A DNA stretch of 64,000 nt, taken from NCBI RefSeq assembly GCF_900107455.1, contig NZ_FNQB01000001.1, positions 2,170,001 to 2,234,000 of the forward strand, given 5' to 3'. The notes beneath the pieces are model-generated. The model was not told where the DNA came from. It did no database searches and worked only from the letters and a program-made list of their open reading frames with translations. Positions 61,711 to 64,000 of the stretch are shown in pieces. The DNA comes from Asanoa ishikariensis. GTDB lineage: Bacteria > Actinomycetota > Actinomycetes > Mycobacteriales > Micromonosporaceae. The translations under genes were made by a program, and so were the position numbers. Positions within the stretch are counted from its first letter, which is position 1. Each line of letters opens with the position of its first letter.

Positions 61711-61816
61711 AGAAAAACTCCTTGTTCGCGCCTTCGCGCGATGCGCGGGCGGTCGTGGGCCGTTGCAACCGCACGTTGTCCGACCTGCGATGACACGAGA
61801 TACGGTTGCGGCGCAA

Positions 61817-61847
61817 AGCTAAAAGCTGACGTTGACGTCAGAGGCAA
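61817..61847 (-). promoter_or_regulatory. MerR-type promoter with 19-bp spacer and embedded operator
   Basis: Read on the minus strand, TTGCCT (61847-61842) and TTAGCT (61822-61817) are spaced by exactly 19 bp. This is the over-long spacer characteristic of MerR-activated promoters. The spacer contains CTGACG-TTGA-CGTCAG, a perfect inverted repeat. It drives the old-yellow-enzyme gene and lies just upstream of merR. Activation is inferred. Confidence 0.65.
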
Positions 61848-61879
61848 GTGACGTGACAGGGGTCACGAAGGAGGCGTTG

Positions 61880-62278
61880 ATGCGGATCGGTGAACTCGCC
61901 GCTCGTACCGGCGTGAGCGTGCGGGCACTGCGCTACTACGAGGAGCAGAACCTGCTCGCTTCCGAACGCAGCTCCAGCGGTCAGCGGCATTATCCGGACA
62001 GCGCGGTCGACCGCGTTCGACTGATTCAGCAGCTGTACGTGGCAGGAATGACGAGCAGGACGATTGTGGGCCTGCTGCCGTCTTTCGAGACGGGCAAGGT
62101 GGTGCCGGCGATGCTCGACCAACTGTCGGCCGAGCACAAACGCATCGACACGGAGATCAGCGGGCTCGTGGGTGCCCGCGACCGACTCGAGGCCATCATT
62201 TCCAGGGCCACCACCGCCGGGAATGCGGGGCGGCCCTGTCACGACGAGGCGGTCGACCTCCCAGCAAGCCTCGGGTAG
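61880..62278 (+). CDS. MerR-family transcriptional regulator
   Basis: A 132-aa regulator. Its N-terminal winged helix (MRIGELAARTGVSVRALRYY, then QRHYPDSAVDRVRLIQQLY) is a standard MerR domain, followed by a dimerisation helix with AMLDQLSAEHKRIDTEI. No cysteines sit in a metal- or redox-sensing pattern apart from one near the C-terminus (RPCHDE), so the inducer is probably an organic compound. ATG at 61880 has GAAGGAGG upstream. Divergent from the flavin reductase it likely controls. Confidence 0.93.
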   Translation: MRIGELAARTGVSVRALRYYEEQNLLASERSSSGQRHYPDSAVDRVRLIQQLYVAGMTSRTIVGLLPSFETGKVVPAMLDQLSAEHKRIDTEISGLVGARDRLEAIISRATTAGNAGRPCHDEAVDLPASLG

Positions 62279-62806
62279 CCACACGGACCACACCGGCATC
62301 GTCAGAGCGGCCATCACCGTGGCCAGCCCATCGTGGCGAGTCCTGACCATCGCCGACCAACTACGCGAGATCGCCTCCGGCTACGACCGCAGCGCCGATC
62401 GAGGCCGAACACGAGACAGCCAGGCAGGCATACAACACCGACGGGATCGCGTAGCCGATCTGTTCCGTGCGGTTGCCCAGGTTGTCGATCGTCCACTTCG
62501 TGCGGTACGCGCTGGACGAGCCGAGGCCGGAGCTGACCATGGAGCGGTTGCCAGTTTGTGAGTCCTACGACGCAGACATCGTTCGCTGTCGCGGCTCTCA
62601 TACTCACCCGATGCTGGAACACGTCGACGATGAGATCGAGTAAACGCTGCGGGCCGTGGACTGGGCCAACCACCGCGCTGATCCTGCCGTGGTTATGGCC
62701 GCGATCCGGCAACTGCGTCAGGTGCGACCAGCGCAGGAGAGCCAGGACACCTGCGACGAAGTCCTCGACGCCATCGGCCACAATCACTCGGGCTGGCTCC
62801 CCATGC
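62279..62806 (+). pseudogene. Decayed region with remnant coding frames
   Basis: Protein-like stretches occur in different frames and are broken by stops: TIADQLREIASGYDRS near 62345-62395 in one frame, VHFVRYALDEPRPELTMERL around 62495-62555 in another, and LRAVDWANHRADPAVVMAAI near 62650-62710. This looks like a gene that has acquired frameshifts and stops. I cannot name the family. Coordinates are approximate. Confidence 0.4.
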
Positions 62807-63244
62807 CAGGTCGAGGCTCGGGTCGGCGGCCCTGCAGGTCTCAGCTGGTTCTACCACGTTGACGACGCGTGGATGGGTTTGCAGGTGTTGACCGAGTACG
62901 GCATCGCGGGCGACGTCCAACGAGCGAAGGCCCTGCATACCCGAGTGGAAGAAATCGCCATTTCGATCGCCAGTCGAGGCTCCTAAGAGTGGGTGTTGAC
63001 CGGTCTGGCCACCGCGGTCGCCGCCACCGGCGACTACGACCGAGCCGAACAGATCGTCCGATCCATTAGCAACCCGAACGTGCAGGCGGAAGCGCTGGCC
63101 GACCTGGCTGCAGTGGTTAATCCCGAGCGGAATCGAACTCTGATCGCTGATGCATTCACGCTCGGGCGGTGGACGATTCCTTTGCAGGCACTGGCTTGGA
63201 TTGACCCAACAACAATCCAGACCTTCGCGGACGAGTTTGAGTAG
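62807..63244 (+). pseudogene. TPR-like protein remnant with in-frame stop
   Basis: The frame reads TEYGIAGDVQRAKALHTRVE up to an in-frame TAA at 62984-62986. It continues as TGLATAVAATGDYDRAEQIV with SISNPNVQAEALADLAAVV, a pattern common in repeat-rich actinobacterial helical proteins. The stop sits in the middle of what would be a single repeat unit, so this is a probable pseudogene rather than two genes. Confidence 0.6.
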
Positions 63245-63261
63245 TCCTTTTCGAACTGTCA

Positions 63262-63410
63262 GCCCCGGCCCTGACCAGGGCCGTGTGGCGAACCATTGCT
63301 CGGGCACCCACTTCTCGTAGCTCTCCACGTCGGTGAACCCGAGCTCCGCGGCCAGGCGCATCGAACGGTCATTGGCGGTCTGGGTGCAGAGCACCACCCT
63401 TCGCTGGGAA
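63262..63410 (-). pseudogene. C-terminal fragment of a GNAT acetyltransferase
   Basis: On the minus strand the frame reads RRVVLCTQTANDRSMRLAAE followed by LGFTDVESYEKW and EQWFATRP. This is the usual C-terminal end of a GNAT enzyme (acetyl-CoA-binding helix plus last strands). The N-terminal two thirds are missing, so it is a truncated pseudogene. Confidence 0.65.
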
Positions 63411-63679
63411 ACGCGCTGGCTACTACTACAGCGACATGGCCCTTTCCTGATGACGTGCGCCGCCCGCCGCAGATCCGTGGCGTGCGGCGCGCTCGTAGCT
63501 GCGGCCCGCCTCGGCGCCAACCGTCGGAGGGGAGGCGAGGCGGCCACGCCTCCACCTCAATGACCTGGGTGGCGGGTAGGCGCAGTCCGGAGCTGCGCGA
63601 ATGCCGTTCCGATCATGCCGCACCAACCGTGGGAACTGTTGCCATCCCGTGTGCAGAGCAAAGCCGCTCCGAGGGCACA
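63411..63679. other. Intergenic remnant region
   Basis: I see no gene here. The frames are Arg/Ala/Pro-rich and inconsistent. It probably includes the promoter of the VOC gene that follows. Confidence 0.4.
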
Positions 63680-64000
63680 ATGACCGGCGTGCCCATCGCC
63701 GCTCTGCGGGACGTCTGTCTCGACGCCACCGACGCGCTGATGCTCGCCCGCTTCTGGTCGGCCGCGCTCGGCGCGAGCTTCCACGACAACGGCGACAAGT
63801 CCGCGCGGATCGAGCAGGTCCGGCCCGGCGACCTGAGCATCTGGGTCGACCCCGTGCCCGAGCCGCGGACCGGCAGGACCCGGGTCCACCTCGACCTGCG
63901 GCTGCCCACCGCCGACCCGGCACCGCTGGTCGCGGCCGGCGCGACCGTGGTGCGCGCGCCCGACGACGAGATCTCCTGGTGGGTGCTGGCCGACCCGGAC
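63680..64000 (+). CDS. VOC-family (glyoxalase-like) protein, cut by the window end
   Basis: The first 107 codons of a VOC protein. LRDVCLDATDALMLARFWSA is the family-typical start of a glyoxalase-like subunit, followed by VHLDLRLPTADPAPLVAAGA in the second half, a typical 'Glyoxalase_6' pattern. ATG at 63680 has GAGGG upstream with short spacing. The reading frame is open to the last base, so the C-terminus is outside the window. Confidence 0.85.
   Translation, partial: MTGVPIAALRDVCLDATDALMLARFWSAALGASFHDNGDKSARIEQVRPGDLSIWVDPVPEPRTGRTRVHLDLRLPTADPAPLVAAGATVVRAPDDEISWWVLADPD

Noticed and set aside
62539-62643. Short ORF starting at the ATG at 62539
   Set aside because: It stops after 34 codons and its protein-like sequence continues upstream of the ATG, so it is better read as part of a decayed gene.

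Overview
The window is a high-GC (about 70 %) chromosomal segment with strong G/C bias at third codon positions, GTG/TTG starts, ATGA-type gene overlaps and candidate leaderless promoters. Together with an SCO3242-type EboC, a ROK regulator and a hopanoid operon this points to an actinobacterium. Micromonosporaceae (Actinoplanes/Asanoa/Micromonospora-like) is my best guess, but that is inference. I see no rRNA, insertion sequence, prophage or CRISPR. The one tRNA is tRNA-Asn(GTT).

Layout. (1) 0.3-6.3 kb: a small unknown ORF, dnaG primase, a conserved unknown, and an ABC-2 exporter (one ATPase, two permeases). The two permease genes are separated by a 405-bp gap filled with 51-bp tandem repeats. 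(2) 6.5-13.8 kb: ROK repressor, ribose-type sugar ABC importer (ATPase, permease, Tat lipoprotein) and a Gfo/Idh/MocA dehydrogenase. The ATPase carries an unusual ~360-residue Ala/Pro-rich repeat extension. (3) 14.4-22.4 kb: an eight-gene Ebo-type operon (inositol-phosphate-synthase-like cyclase, EboC prenyltransferase, TIM-barrel isomerase, EboA, EboB, EboE, EboF, polyprenyl diphosphate synthase). (4) 22.6-27.6 kb: two large secreted multidomain proteins (GSDH-PKD-CBM6-ricin and ThuA-DUF1080-CBM6-ricin). (5) 27.7-34.2 kb: MFS exporter with divergent MarR regulator, two SUKH-like proteins, a ketopantoate-reductase-like gene, an unknown, another sugar isomerase and a YtxH-like protein. (6) 34.5-45.0 kb, minus strand: tRNA-Asn, then a tight eight-gene hopanoid operon hpnC-hpnD-hpnE-polyprenyl synthase-shc-hpnG/ispH fusion-hpnH-dxs. 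Upstream lie a PAP2-WS/DGAT fusion, a DMT transporter and an SDR. (7) 49.3-56.9 kb: FAD oxidoreductase, a tandem pair of DUF4062-NTPase-TPR (STAND) proteins, a MOSC protein, an anti-sigma-type ATPase and a VOC protein. (8) 56.9-64 kb: GNAT, DUF5995-like secreted protein, a DrrAB-type exporter, an old-yellow-enzyme reductase with a divergent MerR regulator and a MerR-type 19-bp-spacer promoter, a decayed region of gene remnants, and a VOC gene cut by the window end.

How the genes may work together. The hopanoid operon encodes the whole route from FPP (or a similar prenyl diphosphate) to hydroxysqualene, squalene, hopene, adenosylhopane and probably ribosylhopane. It also carries its own MEP-pathway supply at the first (Dxs) and last (IspH) steps. 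The Ebo operon pairs a sugar-phosphate cyclase, a UbiA-type prenyltransferase and a prenyl diphosphate synthase. This suggests a prenylated cyclitol-type product, which is the most interesting untested idea here. The sugar importer, Gfo/Idh oxidoreductase, isomerases and the secreted ThuA/DUF1080 and GSDH proteins fit oxidised-sugar (3-keto-glycoside) metabolism.
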